The translations under genes were made by a program, and so were the position numbers. The notes under the pieces were generated by a model, which worked only from the letters and a program-made list of their open reading frames with translations, was not told the DNA's origin and ran no database searches. Below, piece after piece: positions 1 through 10,328 of a stretch of 64,000 nt of DNA (the stretch's first letter is position 1; every line of letters begins with the position of its first letter). This DNA comes from Chrysophaeum taylorii (Eukaryota > Sar > Pelagophyceae > Pelagomonadales > Pelagomonadaceae): assembly GCA_029834535.1 (NCBI GenBank), contig JAQMWT010000141.1:1-64000 (forward strand), written 5' to 3'.

Positions 1-3000
1 TGGGGTTTACCAGGATTGTCTGTAAAACGCGCACACTGATTGACGGTCCAAGTGATATCAGGGCGAGTCACAACAGAAATAATCAAGACACAACCGACAA
101 TACGACGAAATGGGATGCGTGCCATGAAGACGTGATCGGGGGAGCCAGGTGCAGGAAAATCAGCCGCAGAAAGATGAAGACCTTTGGGAGCGGGAGTCAA
201 TTCTGGTTTACTGTGGATAAAGCGATGTTCGGTGAGTATTTCGCGCAGAGCATGGGATTGGTCGATAGCGAGCGTGCGACGTGCGCGATCACGCGTAATG
301 CGGAGACCAACGTAAGTGTGAAGATCGAGTTCATCGACATCAGTGAAGGCTTTGAAACGTAGAAAGAAGGCTTGGTAATGGCCAAGGCAATGACGAGGGT
401 GCGCCACAAGAAGATCATCAACGACAAGAACAAGACGCAGAACGACAGTGGAATTAAGCAACAGCTTGTAACTGCAAGTGTCACCAGATCCGCGGACGAA
501 GCCACAATCGTTGACAAGGAAGCGTTCCAAATAAAGCCACCAATTGCGACAAGCTTGTTTGCAACCATACCAAGAGCGACGGAGTTTGTAAACGATTTTG
601 GAGCCATCTGTGGGTTGGCGAGGAGCATAGCCTTCGGGGGGCCAGACATAGATGTCTTCGTCAATGGGAGCTTGGATAAAAGCGGAGCTGACATCCAACT
701 TGTGCAAATCCCAGTCATGAACAGCAACGAAGGTGAGAAAGAACCGAATGGTGACAATGTTGGCGACCGGAGAATACGTATCGTGATAATCAATGCCGTG
801 AACCTGGGTGTAACCGCGGACAACAAGGCGAGCCTTGTACGATTTGAAGCGGCCAGATTCATACTTCTTGCGGAGGACCCACTTTAAAGTGCAGATGTTG
901 CCAGAAAAAGTAGAAGGAACGCGAACGACATCCCAGCAACCGAGCTGACCGAGGGAATGATATTCTTTGGCGATGGCTTGTAACCAGCCAGGGCGTTCAG
1001 GATTTGTATGAGCTAAAGCTTCGCGTAAATGAGTGGAAGTGATAGCGCCGTCATCAATGTAAGAATATTGAGATGCTTCTTCGGAAGCAGAGTAATAAGC
1101 GTGGACTAATTGGGGTTCAACAAGGGTATGAGCTAGACAAAGGGGAAGGAACACATAATGAACTAACAAACGAAAGCTAGAATAAGTAACATACAGGGAG
1201 TGACAGTGACAGGAGGAAACAGAATCGACATTGCGTTGTGGACAAACGCTAGAATGTGAGTTCATGGTTTCGCGAGTAGGTTCTGTTTCAGCGTAATAGG
1301 CGCTTTGGTCGACTTTGCGCGGTCGGCTCCGTTTGGCTCGACGTGATGGTGCACTTTTCGTATTGTTCGCTGATGGTTGTGGTATTGTTTCTGGGGTGAT
1401 CAGTCCCGATAAGGCCGGCTCCTGAGCATCAAAAACAGGAGACAAGGGAGCAACAGCGGAAGACAAACGAGGGTCATAATAGAACAAATCGGGGAAACGA
1501 GAATCCACAAGAGGAGGAGGAAGGGGTTGGGAGGACAGGGACTTACGCATAGCAAAATTCTCGTCGAAAACGACATCGATTGAAGTGTGTATGACGGGAC
1601 CGGTGGCGCGTTGAAGAAGGACACGGTAACCAGGTCCAGCAGAGGGATACCCAATGAAGATGTCAGTAATAGCTTTGGTAGGCCATTTGTCGCCAGTGAG
1701 AATAGCAGCAGGGCAGCCCCAAACACGAAGAAAATCGACGCGGGGCAAGGTTTCGTGAAGCATTTCATATGGCGTCAGGTAACCAGGGTTGGAGGCGTTT
1801 GGCATTCGCTCGGAGATGAAGTCAGCCGTTTCCATGGCCCAACGCCAAAAATCAGGTGGACGGTGCGCATGCACCAAAAGAGTTCGAGTAATATCAGCAG
1901 TTGCACGATGGGAGCGTTCCACAACACCAGAAAAAGCGTCCGCCTGTGAATTTTTAGACTGGGCAGCAGGAGCCCGTTTGATGGCGATGTTGTTGCCCAG
2001 ACAGAAGGTTTCGAATTGGCCCATTAGGGACTTGTCACGATCTGTGTAGATGAGGGCAATACGATAGCCAAAGGGTCGAACCACAGTACACAGAAAAAGT
2101 TCGAGTTGACGAGCGTTCGTGAGTGCATCGTGTCGAGGAGCAAAGTAACGTGTGCGGCGGCGCGTATGATCATCGACAAACGTAAGGATGGCACGGTCTT
2201 GGTAAATGAAAGAAGGGACACAGGTAAACATGAGATCAGCGTGGATAATAAGATAGGGCGCAACGGCACGTGGGCGGGACAAATTTTCGTTTTCAGGAAG
2301 AGAGCTGGGAGTGGATTCACGTGGTTTACGATGGCCAACATGCGCAGCATGCATTTTACCTAAAGCACAAGCAGGACAAAAAGAAAGAGACGCGGAACTT
2401 GGGAAGAGCGGTGCACCAACAGCGAGAGAAGACAAACGGCGGATATATGCGGGACTATAATGACCAAGACGAGCATGCCAAATGTCGTAGGTGAGTTGGG
2501 TGCGTTGAGACACAACGGGAAACGCACATGGGTCGTGTACGCGAGGGCAAGAAGGAAATGCTGCAAATGGGGAAACAAAGTCCGCGTAGGGCGCGGGGGT
2601 CGTATTGCCGATCCAACAGACGATCAAGAGGAGACCACAGCGACGAAGCAGAGGAATGACATGATGCGTCTGGCGGTGACGTAAGATTCGTTGAGGATGA
2701 GTAGGGCCAACATCCTGGATTGTATGACAATCGTAACCAACTTGCTCAAGGGCATGGTCAGAAAGAATCCGTTTGTCACCAAGGCCAGGAGAGATGAGTG
2801 TATGCGGGAATGCGATATGGATGCCATGAGGGGCGGAAAGAGTGGGTGCTGGAGAAGGAAGACCACGATTGTCAAGAGGACCAATGGAAGGGAACGTTAA
2901 GTGAGCAGTGCCAGAACCAGAAACAGAGCCAGTGCCGAGAGCAGAGTTGATTGAGTGCTGTTGAGTGTTGTCAAGGTCAGTAAAGCCAGCAGGGGAATTG

Positions 3001-4300
3001 AAGAGATTGACGTTGGCACCTGTATCGTAGACAACGAGGCGAAGATTGTTGAAGTGAAGATATTCGCGCTCACGGGCGGTGAGCAGAGCGGTAAGGGAGT
3101 TGGTAGAAGATAAGACTTGGTGAATGGTGGGGGAGATGGAAAAAAAGATGGAAATTGAAAGACGGATAGGTGGGTGCAGGAAAAAATGGGTCAGGAGGGG
3201 AAGATATGGCGGTGGGAGGCGGGACAGAGGGTGCGGTGGAGGGTGGCAACGCAAGAAGCGGCGGAGAGGGTTGAGAGGGAGGCTAGAGTGGGATGGGGGC
3301 GGAGAGATAGTTTTGGTAGAATGGTGGATTTGGGCGAGGTGGGTATTGGGGACGTGGGCGAGGTGGGTATGGGGGACGAGAAAGAGGGCGGGTTGCGGCT
3401 TGGGAGAGTAAGTAGCGTTGGCGCTTGCGACAATCTTTCTTGTGATGACCAGGAATGCCACAAAAGTGACAAAGGTCAGTAGGGCGTGGGCGCTTGGGAT
3501 TAGGAGAGCCACGGTAAAATGGAGGCTGAGGCCTGGAACGGAAAGGTGGGCGAGGGCGGGAACGTGGATGGAAGCGCAAAGCATGGAGACGATGAAAGCA
3601 TTTAGCAGTAGGATGGTTGCTGCGACCACAAAAGTCACAACGATCGCGACGGCGGGGATCCGCACGTAGAGCAACGTTGACAAGCGAAGACTTGGATTGG
3701 AGATAATCGAAAACTTTGCTGTTGAGGCGATCAACGAAACCATCATATGTGCGCAGTTTAGGGTCAAGCGCAATGAGATCCTTAGACAAGATGGAGTCTG
3801 GAATTATAGTTTGAAGCAACTGCAATGCAAGAGCGCCAGAGAAATCTTGATGATGCCGAGCAACTTGAACTCCGGTGATGAACTTGTTAAGAAAGGACTC
3901 AAGATCACCGATATTATTGCACGCCAGTGAATGCAGTGAAGCAATTGCAGACTGAGCTACGCGATCCCCATGGCCCATGTTGCTGCTTGACGCCAAATTC
4001 TTCTTCAGAGCAACCAGAGGTTGAGATGCTAGTCCAAGTTTCGTTGGTCAAGATAATGCGATCGCCGGTGGAAATGATCATGTTTTCAAGACGACGTGTC
4101 CATTGGTGGAAAAGATGTCGCTCACCACTGAGGGCATCAAGTTTTTGCGAAAGCTTAATGTCCTTGATTTCGATCGAGGACAAGTTAGACGACAACGAAC
4201 CGAACACGTAGCAATGAACTGAAGCCGAGAAGAAGTCGCCACGAAGCAAGCTCAGGTCGTCGTCAACGAGCACCTGCCTACCATGTGACAACAGGAATGG
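1..4300 (-). mobile_element. Ty1/copia LTR retrotransposon fossil, cut by the window edge
   Basis: A Ty1/copia-type element lies on the minus strand, 5' end at the right. The gag part (about 3280-4290) carries two CX2CX4HX4C zinc knuckles, as in nucleocapsid proteins, followed by a proline/arginine-rich tail. An integrase-core-like stretch lies around 1400-2600 and a reverse-transcriptase-like stretch at about 1-900, so the order gag, integrase, RT is that of copia rather than gypsy. The element runs off the left edge, so its 3' part and 3' LTR are not visible, and I could not define a 5' LTR in the 300 bases before the sulfotransferase gene. It looks broken, with a few interruptions that I cannot count firmly. 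Protein similarity is still good, so it is probably fairly young. Confidence 0.85.
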
Positions 4301-4611
4301 GGCGTTACTCTAGCGATAAGGGAATGACGTAGGGATACTGGATACGTGGTGCAGGGGTAAGTGTCATAGCTTCCTCGCAGTTCTCGGAATTCTTGGAAGT
4401 CGTTCTTGGTAACAACAGCTGGTACCAGGAAATAATTCAAATTGCCAACGGCTAGCATCACGTGCACGGACGAAAAAAAAAAGGAAAAAGAATCCCGAAA
4501 GCGATTGCGGTGTAGGCGCGCAAAATTATCCCGGAGTTTGACATATTAAGTTTCGTATTCGTACTGACAATTAGGTCGATTTCGGCGTCCGTTTAGAGTA
4601 CTTCTCAGTAT

Positions 4612-5646
4612 ATGAAGACATCAGGCACGAATCAATGGCCTCTTTGCCTATTGATTATTTATGTATTTGGTATCCATTCCCAGAAAATGAGTTGCATGGT
4701 TGTGAGTCGGGCGATGATGCTGGCGTGGGTGGTCGTCGCCGAGGCGCGAATCGTGAACATCGTTGCACACCACAAGAGCGGTACGTTAGCTTCCCTCCAG
4801 GTGCTTCGCTCTCTATGTTGCGAAGAAGGCTCGAATGCAGAATTTTGGAAACGTTGGTTTATTGAATTTAACAATGGGTGTCGCGAGGAGTGCGAAGAAA
4901 ACGGCGTGTACCTGAACGTGAACGGGGCCTCCCAGGCAACGCGGACGGGGTCGAACGACACGGTCGTTCACTTCATTCGGAACCCCGAAGATATGCTTAT
5001 CAGCAGCTACTTTTACCATCAAGCATGTTCGGAACCTTGGACGTACGATTGGGAAACGGATGTCAAGCCCTGGCGCTACCCATCGGCCGTCGAGCACGCG
5101 GCGTTTAAGGAAGCGGGGTACGGGAATACGAGCTACTGCGACTTTTTGCAGAAGGCGCCGTCGATTCTCGGGCTCGCGGCCGAGGCCGTGCGCACGCTCT
5201 ACGCTACCGACGGCATCGGAGGCATGATTCGCGATCACGTCGAGTTTCAGCGGTCGCTGGACCGCCGCAGAGTTGAGACGGTCTGTTTGCTGAGCATCGA
5301 TCCCAATTGGAACCCGGACGACTCGGCGCGCGAGGCCGCGTGGAAGGCTATCGCAAATGCTGTCGAAGTTCCGCTCGACCGCATGCTCTCCATGCTCGCG
5401 GAGCCCGCCGAGGCTGCACAGCACTCGAGCGTCCTCTCCGCTCGCGCCAAAGGGAAGGAACCTGACGATGAACTCCGGGAATATGCTCGGGTTATTCTAA
5501 AGCAGCATTACAAGAACGACCGTGGCCTTTTGGACAACATCACCGATCTCTGCCCGAGCAGAACCACGCATGATCCTCATCACCACCGACGTCTGGCTTC
5601 CGGAAAGAGTGGCTTGACTCTCACGGCCTGGCCGATGGCCGACTGA
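4612..5646 (+). CDS. sulfotransferase-like protein, secretory pathway
   Basis: The 344-residue product looks like a PAPS-dependent sulfotransferase, which moves sulfate from PAPS to a carbohydrate or other acceptor. HHKSGT at about residues 53-58 fits the 5'-phosphosulfate loop. HFIRNPEDMLISSY at about 120-133 fits the 3'-phosphate motif, where Arg and Ser (about R123 and S131) bind PAPS. The first 45 residues are hydrophobic and would act as a signal peptide or anchor, so the enzyme probably works in the Golgi. A second in-frame ATG at 4687 (residue 26) gives a cleaner signal peptide and may be the true start. The acceptor cannot be told from sequence. The C-terminal half is less conserved and ends in a His-rich stretch. 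Confidence 0.75.
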   Translation: MKTSGTNQWPLCLLIIYVFGIHSQKMSCMVVSRAMMLAWVVVAEARIVNIVAHHKSGTLASLQVLRSLCCEEGSNAEFWKRWFIEFNNGCREECEENGVYLNVNGASQATRTGSNDTVVHFIRNPEDMLISSYFYHQACSEPWTYDWETDVKPWRYPSAVEHAAFKEAGYGNTSYCDFLQKAPSILGLAAEAVRTLYATDGIGGMIRDHVEFQRSLDRRRVETVCLLSIDPNWNPDDSAREAAWKAIANAVEVPLDRMLSMLAEPAEAAQHSSVLSARAKGKEPDDELREYARVILKQHYKNDRGLLDNITDLCPSRTTHDPHHHRRLASGKSGLTLTAWPMAD

Positions 5647-5807
5647 ATTCGTTTTGAAAAAATCCTCAGCTCAGCTGGGGAGAGAAAGGCTGCTCTGTTG
5701 TTGTTGTTGGCGGCACCTCATTAATAAGAGCGAGCCTGTCATCATCAATCATGATGTCGGCTTTTTACCACAACAAAACAGTCGGCTTTCATCAGAAATT
5801 TCACCCC

Positions 5808-5839
5808 TCGACAACAACAACAACAACAACACAGGCTCG

Positions 5840-5870
<31 letters not shown>

Positions 5871-5893
5871 GAAGAAGAAGAACAACAACACAG
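5808..5893. repeat. CAA/GAA trinucleotide tract
   Basis: Two runs of CAA units separated by a short spacer, the second passing into GAA units, fill most of the gap between the sulfotransferase-like and deiodinase-like genes. The short frames that cross it have no recognisable protein content. Confidence 0.9.
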
Positions 5894-5995
5894 GGTGCTT
5901 GCTTTGCTTGCTGCACACAATGAAATAAAATTCAATTCCACCCCCTGCCATTGACATTGTTGTAAAAACGAGGTGACGTCATATTGATTTGGAGT

Positions 5996-6700
5996 ATGTT
6001 GTTTACTTTAAGCAGCAGCATCATCATCATCGCGGGGGGCTTCGCGCAGAACTTGAGCACCGACTGTTACGGGTTTCCGGCGCGGTCGTTTTCCCGTTCG
6101 AACTGCGTCAAGTGCCGGTACGGGTCGTCGCCGCACATTCCCGTTGAGGTCGGAAATCGCGTGCCCGAGTTCGCTCTGGACGGGACGTCGCTCGCGTCGT
6201 TGTTGGATAAGCCCGTGGTTTTGATATGGGGGATGTGGACGTGCCCCGCGTTCCAGGGGCTCGGGGGCTCGCCGCCTTTCGACCAGTGCTCGTACATGGA
6301 CGAGTACGGTTTAGTCGACAAATACGTCGATCGAGCGAATTTTGTTCACTTGATGGGGCCCGAGCCGCACCCCGTGACCCCCGACGTGAACTTCGATTCG
6401 GGAAGAATGCTGATGAACTACTGGTCGACGGTGCCGCAGCCGCGGACCTGGGCGGATCGCGCGACGCTGGCGAGTCGCGTCGCGCCGATGCTGCACCCGA
6501 AGGCGCGCTTCCTCGTCGACACCCTCGGGGACAATCCCAAAGACCCCCGGAACTCGCCGGTCTGGTGCAGCTTGGGCCAGGGGGCGCGCACCGCTTTGTT
6601 GGTGGACACCCAAGGTTACCTCCGGTACGCCCAGGAGTGGTTCCACGCGGGCGACATGGCTGACCAGATCGACCAATTCTATCGTAGTAGTGAGCGGTGA
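5996..6700 (+). CDS. secreted iodothyronine deiodinase-like thioredoxin-fold protein
   Basis: The first in-frame ATG gives 234 residues. The N-terminus (about 1-18) is a signal peptide, followed by a Cys-containing stretch with CVKC near residue 37. The core LIWGMWTCPAF (about 76-86) matches the deiodinase active-site region, in which a selenocysteine or cysteine follows a Gly-x-x-Thr stretch; here it is Cys (about C83, codon TGC). GPEPHPV further on fits the family's EAHP motif, and the tail LVDTQGYLRYAQEWF fits the last strand and helix of the thioredoxin fold. The substrate is unknown: algal members of this family need not act on iodothyronines. The gene ends 45 bases before the convergent transporter gene. 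A peroxiredoxin-like role is the main alternative. Confidence 0.6.
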   Translation: MLFTLSSSIIIIAGGFAQNLSTDCYGFPARSFSRSNCVKCRYGSSPHIPVEVGNRVPEFALDGTSLASLLDKPVVLIWGMWTCPAFQGLGGSPPFDQCSYMDEYGLVDKYVDRANFVHLMGPEPHPVTPDVNFDSGRMLMNYWSTVPQPRTWADRATLASRVAPMLHPKARFLVDTLGDNPKDPRNSPVWCSLGQGARTALLVDTQGYLRYAQEWFHAGDMADQIDQFYRSSER

Positions 6701-6733
<33 letters not shown>

Positions 6734-6745
6734 AAGTAAGAAGAA

Positions 6746-8143
6746 TCAAGCAAGATGGGCGCCGAGGGTCTCGGGGAGGGCAAGGGATGCGAGGGCGCTG
6801 GCGAGAGCGGCGGCGGCGAGGACGAGGACGACGAACGGGAGGGGAAGGGTGGAGTCGACGACGTAGGAGGAGGCAAAGGCGGAGAGGCGGGAGACGGCGA
6901 GCGCGAAGGAATGGGCGGTGGAGCGGACGTCGGTCGGGAACAACTCGGGAACGTGGACCCAGGCGGCCGAGGAGGCCATCATCTGGGCGCCGAGGGCTAG
7001 ATAGAGACAAGAGAACACAACCCAAGTGGTGTCGAGAAAAAATAAGATAGGGACGAGGGAGGAGGCGGCGACGACGTAGGGTATCGCCTGGGCTTTGACG
7101 CGGCCAAGACGATCAATAGAGAAGAGGAGCGCGGCCGCGCCGGCGATTTCCGACGTCGTAACCAGGAGAATGAACGGGTACCGGAACGCGCAGTCGGCAC
7201 CCTGGCGATCGAAAAGCTTCGTCACCAAAAGCGATATGCCGTAAAAGTCGAGCCCGAATCCAATCCATACCACCCAAACCAGAAAAGTTTTTGTTCTCAA
7301 ATCTTTCGCCCACAGTCGCGTCCACGACGCGGCGGCGGCTTTCGTCGGTACCTGCTTGAAGGCGTAGGTCGCGGTCGTCGAACCGTTGACCTTCGCAACC
7401 TTAGCCACCACACTCTGGGCCTCTGCCGTTTTCCCCCGCGACACCAACCACACCGGGGACTCGTCGAGAAAAAGCGTCGCGGCGAGAAACGCGAAGACGA
7501 AGGGCAGCGCGCAGGCGAGGACCAGCAGCCGCCAGTTTCGACCCGTCGCCCAGCTCGCCGCGGTCGCGTACATAGCACCTCCTGCCCACGCAAACTCGAG
7601 AAGTGTGAGGTTTTTCCCTCTCGAGTCGTTCGGCAGAAATTCTGCCGCGAGATCGAACGGCACGGCGAGCGCGCCGACTCCAACGCCAACGATGCCGCGC
7701 AGCACCACAAACACCGCGAAGCTCGGGGCTGCGGCGGTCGCGATCCCGGCAACCGCAACAACACCCGCGGCCGCGAGGCTCGCGGGTTTCCTGCCGAGAG
7801 CGTCGGCCGCGGGTCCAGCGACGGCCGAGCCCACCAGTTCCCCAGCAAACACGATCGAGACGATCGACGCCGCGCGCACCGGAGTCAAGTTCAGCGACGC
7901 GCCCACGCAGGAATACAGAAACGACAGCAGCGACACCTCCATCGAGTCCGCCATCCACAACGCTGCAGACAAAAACATCAATCGTTTCTGGTACCACCCG
8001 TACCCTATGCGCGATATCGCCTCCTCCACGTCGATGCTTCGCGACTCTTCCTGCGCGACGTGACCGTACGGGCCGTGGATTGGATTCATCGCAATCCCGT
8101 CCTCCCTTGCACACTCTGCGGCGGCGCCCGAGTCCTCCATCAT
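6746..8143 (-). CDS. SVOP/SLC22-like major facilitator transporter, copy 1
   Basis: The 465-residue membrane protein has about 12 hydrophobic segments. It starts with the SVOP-type leader motif (IGYGWYQKRLMFLSAALWMADSMEVSLLSF region, about residues 44-75), then the MFS loop motif DALGRKP, a RGIVGVGVG segment in helix 4, an AEFLPNDSRGK loop and DESPVWLVSRGK after helix 6. These match synaptic-vesicle-2-related and plant or algal organic-ion transporters. The substrate (organic cation, nicotinate or sugar-like) cannot be assigned. A close paralogue lies at 52592-53923. The start is ATG, followed at once by a second ATG. The 3' ends of this gene and of the deiodinase-like gene face each other 45 bases apart. 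Runs of GAC/GTC codons near the C-terminus also open long antisense frames, which I did not annotate. Confidence 0.85.
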   Translation of the reverse strand: MMEDSGAAAECAREDGIAMNPIHGPYGHVAQEESRSIDVEEAISRIGYGWYQKRLMFLSAALWMADSMEVSLLSFLYSCVGASLNLTPVRAASIVSIVFAGELVGSAVAGPAADALGRKPASLAAAGVVAVAGIATAAAPSFAVFVVLRGIVGVGVGALAVPFDLAAEFLPNDSRGKNLTLLEFAWAGGAMYATAASWATGRNWRLLVLACALPFVFAFLAATLFLDESPVWLVSRGKTAEAQSVVAKVAKVNGSTTATYAFKQVPTKAAAASWTRLWAKDLRTKTFLVWVVWIGFGLDFYGISLLVTKLFDRQGADCAFRYPFILLVTTSEIAGAAALLFSIDRLGRVKAQAIPYVVAASSLVPILFFLDTTWVVFSCLYLALGAQMMASSAAWVHVPELFPTDVRSTAHSFALAVSRLSAFASSYVVDSTLPLPFVVLVLAAAALASALASLALPETLGAHLA

Positions 8144-8232
8144 CCCTTCGTATCATCCAACGGACGTTTAACGTCCCCTTTTTTTCGAGAGGGCCCGTCT
8201 TCTTCACCGCGCTCTGACGGGCGAACCACGTC

Positions 8233-8418
<186 letters not shown>

Positions 8419-8658
8419 ACCCTCCAATTTCGGATGCCGCCGAAAGGAGCGAGCACCAAGAAATCAAAGCGTCTAATAAGACCTACGGTCTTGATTTAAG
8501 CAGCGAATTGAATCCGGCGCAGGCAACCCTCGGGCGGGAAAGGGGAATGCACCTTCCCCTATTTATCTCTCAACCAAGGCGCGGTCGACGCCGAAGGCCC
8601 TCTCGTCCTGTTATAATTTCGTACCGGCGATAGAGGCATGATCGACGACTTCTTGAGC

Positions 8659-9129
8659 TCATAATTCGTCGGGGAGGTCCGGGATCCGATTGGCCAATCG
8701 CCTAAAGTCCCTTAGCGTTCGAGAGAATGCGTCGAACTTGAGACCGCCGTTGCGGACGTTGTTATAGATGGCGAGGAACTGTTTGAAGGTCAACGGGTGC
8801 GCGGACATCATCGCGCGACATTCTGATCTCGATGGCTCGCAGCCAGTCACGTCAGCTAAAATGTCCCGCAGGGCGTCGACCCCCAGGTTACCGCGATACT
8901 TGCGCTGGTGGTCCTTGAAGATCCGAAAGAGCAATTCTCGCTGATCCTCCTCCACGAAGCAGGCTGTTATGATGGCTCTCGATTCTTCCTTCGAACCCTT
9001 GAAGCTCAAGGCGGCCTCCTCAATGCGCCGCGACGATCGTTCCTCGCGCTCCTTTTGGCGCGCGGCGAGTCGCTCGCGGTCGAGTTCGAGCTGCGTGCGC
9101 CGGGCACGGATGGCATCGTCATGGGACAT
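8659..9129 (-). CDS. small helical protein, possible degenerate EF-hand pair
   Basis: I do not recognise this 156-residue protein firmly. Residues 1-45 are charged and likely coiled coil (many Arg, Glu, Lys). Residues about 62-135 form helix-loop-helix units (FRIFKDHQRKYRGNLGVDAL, then LTFKQFLAIYNNV) spaced like a calmodulin-type EF-hand pair. The loops lack the Asp/Glu ligands of a working calcium site. The C-terminus is acidic (PDLPDEL). The ATG start is the first in frame, and the gene lies 119 bases downstream of the HugZ/PGR7-like gene on the same strand. Codon use matches its neighbours, so I think it is real, but the EF-hand link is tentative. Confidence 0.6.
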   Translation of the reverse strand: MSHDDAIRARRTQLELDRERLAARQKEREERSSRRIEEAALSFKGSKEESRAIITACFVEEDQRELLFRIFKDHQRKYRGNLGVDALRDILADVTGCEPSRSECRAMMSAHPLTFKQFLAIYNNVRNGGLKFDAFSRTLRDFRRLANRIPDLPDEL

Positions 9130-9219
9130 GATTTTGAATTGATGATAGAAATAAATGCCTATTGATTGGTGAGTTCATCATCATATAAAAAGCTCTACAT
9201 GTAGTTTTCATTCCTGGCC

Positions 9220-9220
<1 letters not shown>

Positions 9221-9255
<35 letters not shown>

Positions 9256-9256
9256 T
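9221..9256. repeat. (TTTA)n tract at the 3' end of the flavin-fold gene
   Basis: About nine TTTA units lie here, and the stop codon of the minus-strand gene at 9249 falls inside the run. Length changes in the tract would alter only the last codons and the 3' UTR. Confidence 0.85.
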
Positions 9257-10235
9257 CCTCCTCCTGGTCCTGGATGGCCTTGGCTTTTTTTGAGAGAGCC
9301 ACGATCGCGTCCTTGACTTGCTTGCGCTCCGTGACGGGTTCCTCGAAGGGGACGCGGAGCACGCCGGTGGCGCCCGAGGCCTGGTCGGTGACGCGGACGT
9401 CGAAGCCGAAGCGGTCGAGGCGTTTCATTTGGGCGCGGGCGACGGGTGCCGTGCCGACGAGGACCTCGAGGTAGGTCTTGAGGGCGTCCTCGTGGTCGTC
9501 GTTCATGTGGGTGGCGACGGGGTCGAAGGCTTCGACCAGGGGATCGACTCGAGCGTTCGCGTAGTCGTCCGGAGTGACGGTCCCGGCCCTCGCGAAGCCC
9601 CCAACAAAGGAGACGTCCAAGATGGGGTCCATGCGGTACATGTGGAAGTCCCCAAAGTCGACCCAGTAGGCCCCCGGGTGCGACTCTTTGTAGATCTCTC
9701 GAACTGCAACGTCGTCCGCCACGCGCTTGACCTCCCCGGCGAGCACGACGCGCGCGTCCGCAGCGCCTTGAAAGTTCTTCTCCGTTACCGTCAGCGAGCA
9801 CCGCGGGTCCTTGTCGAGGTTCTTGGTGTGCGACGACATGCCCGAAAAACTGAAGATAGGCCGGCCGGCGTCGTCGACCGCGAAGCCCACGACCGAACCC
9901 GACGGAAAACCCTCGATGCCCTCCTTCTGCGCCACCGTCGAGAGCACGGCGAACCCCGCCTTCTGGGCCGTCATCGTCCGGATCTCTTCGGCCCACGACA
10001 GCCGCGGACACTGCTCTTGGTGCGCGCGAATCGCCGCCTGGCGCTTCATCGTCTCCTCGTCGACCGCCTCCATGCCCTTTACCTGGTGTCCCGGTCGCCT
10101 TTCCGGATTTTTGGTCGAATCCTCCTCCTCGAACTTGGTCCCCGTCACGGCGTCGCTCGAGTACCGCGCCACGCGCACCCGCGCCGCCAAAGGCGACAGC
10201 AGCGCGCTGACGCCCGAGAGAAGCACGAGGCGCAT
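9249..10235 (-). CDS. HugZ/PGR7-type pyridoxamine-oxidase-fold protein with DUF2470
   Basis: The 328-residue product has an N-terminal leader rich in Arg, Ser and Ala (about 1-30), suited to organelle targeting. Residues about 80-225 form an FMN-binding split-barrel like pyridoxamine 5'-phosphate oxidase (AGFAVLST, then GFPSGSVVGFAVDD, PIFSFSGMSSHTKNL and DPRCSLTV). The C-terminal domain (about 235-320) has HMNDDHEDAL, the hallmark of DUF2470. In plants this pair of domains is found in the chloroplast glutamyl-tRNA reductase-binding protein (PGR7) and in HugZ-like haem-degrading proteins, so a role in tetrapyrrole or haem handling in the plastid is likely. The gene is divergent from the ornithine cyclodeaminase-like gene, with 93 bases between the start codons. 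Confidence 0.8.
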
Positions 10236-10328
10236 CTATATATACCCTTAGAGACACCCCGACACCCCCCTCTCTCTTAGCAGCACCAGCAGTCGACAAC
10301 ATTTCGAGAGAAACGTCATCACCCGAAC
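10236..10328. promoter_or_regulatory. short divergent promoter region
   Basis: These 93 bases separate two divergent start codons and must hold both 5' UTRs and both core promoters. TATATATA lies just upstream of the minus-strand ATG, and a CT-rich stretch follows. The assignment is by position, not from a proven motif. Confidence 0.5.

Noticed and set aside
6108-7025. 305-codon Arg/Pro/Ser-rich minus-strand frame
   Set aside because: It runs antisense through the deiodinase-like gene and into the transporter in another frame; no domain.
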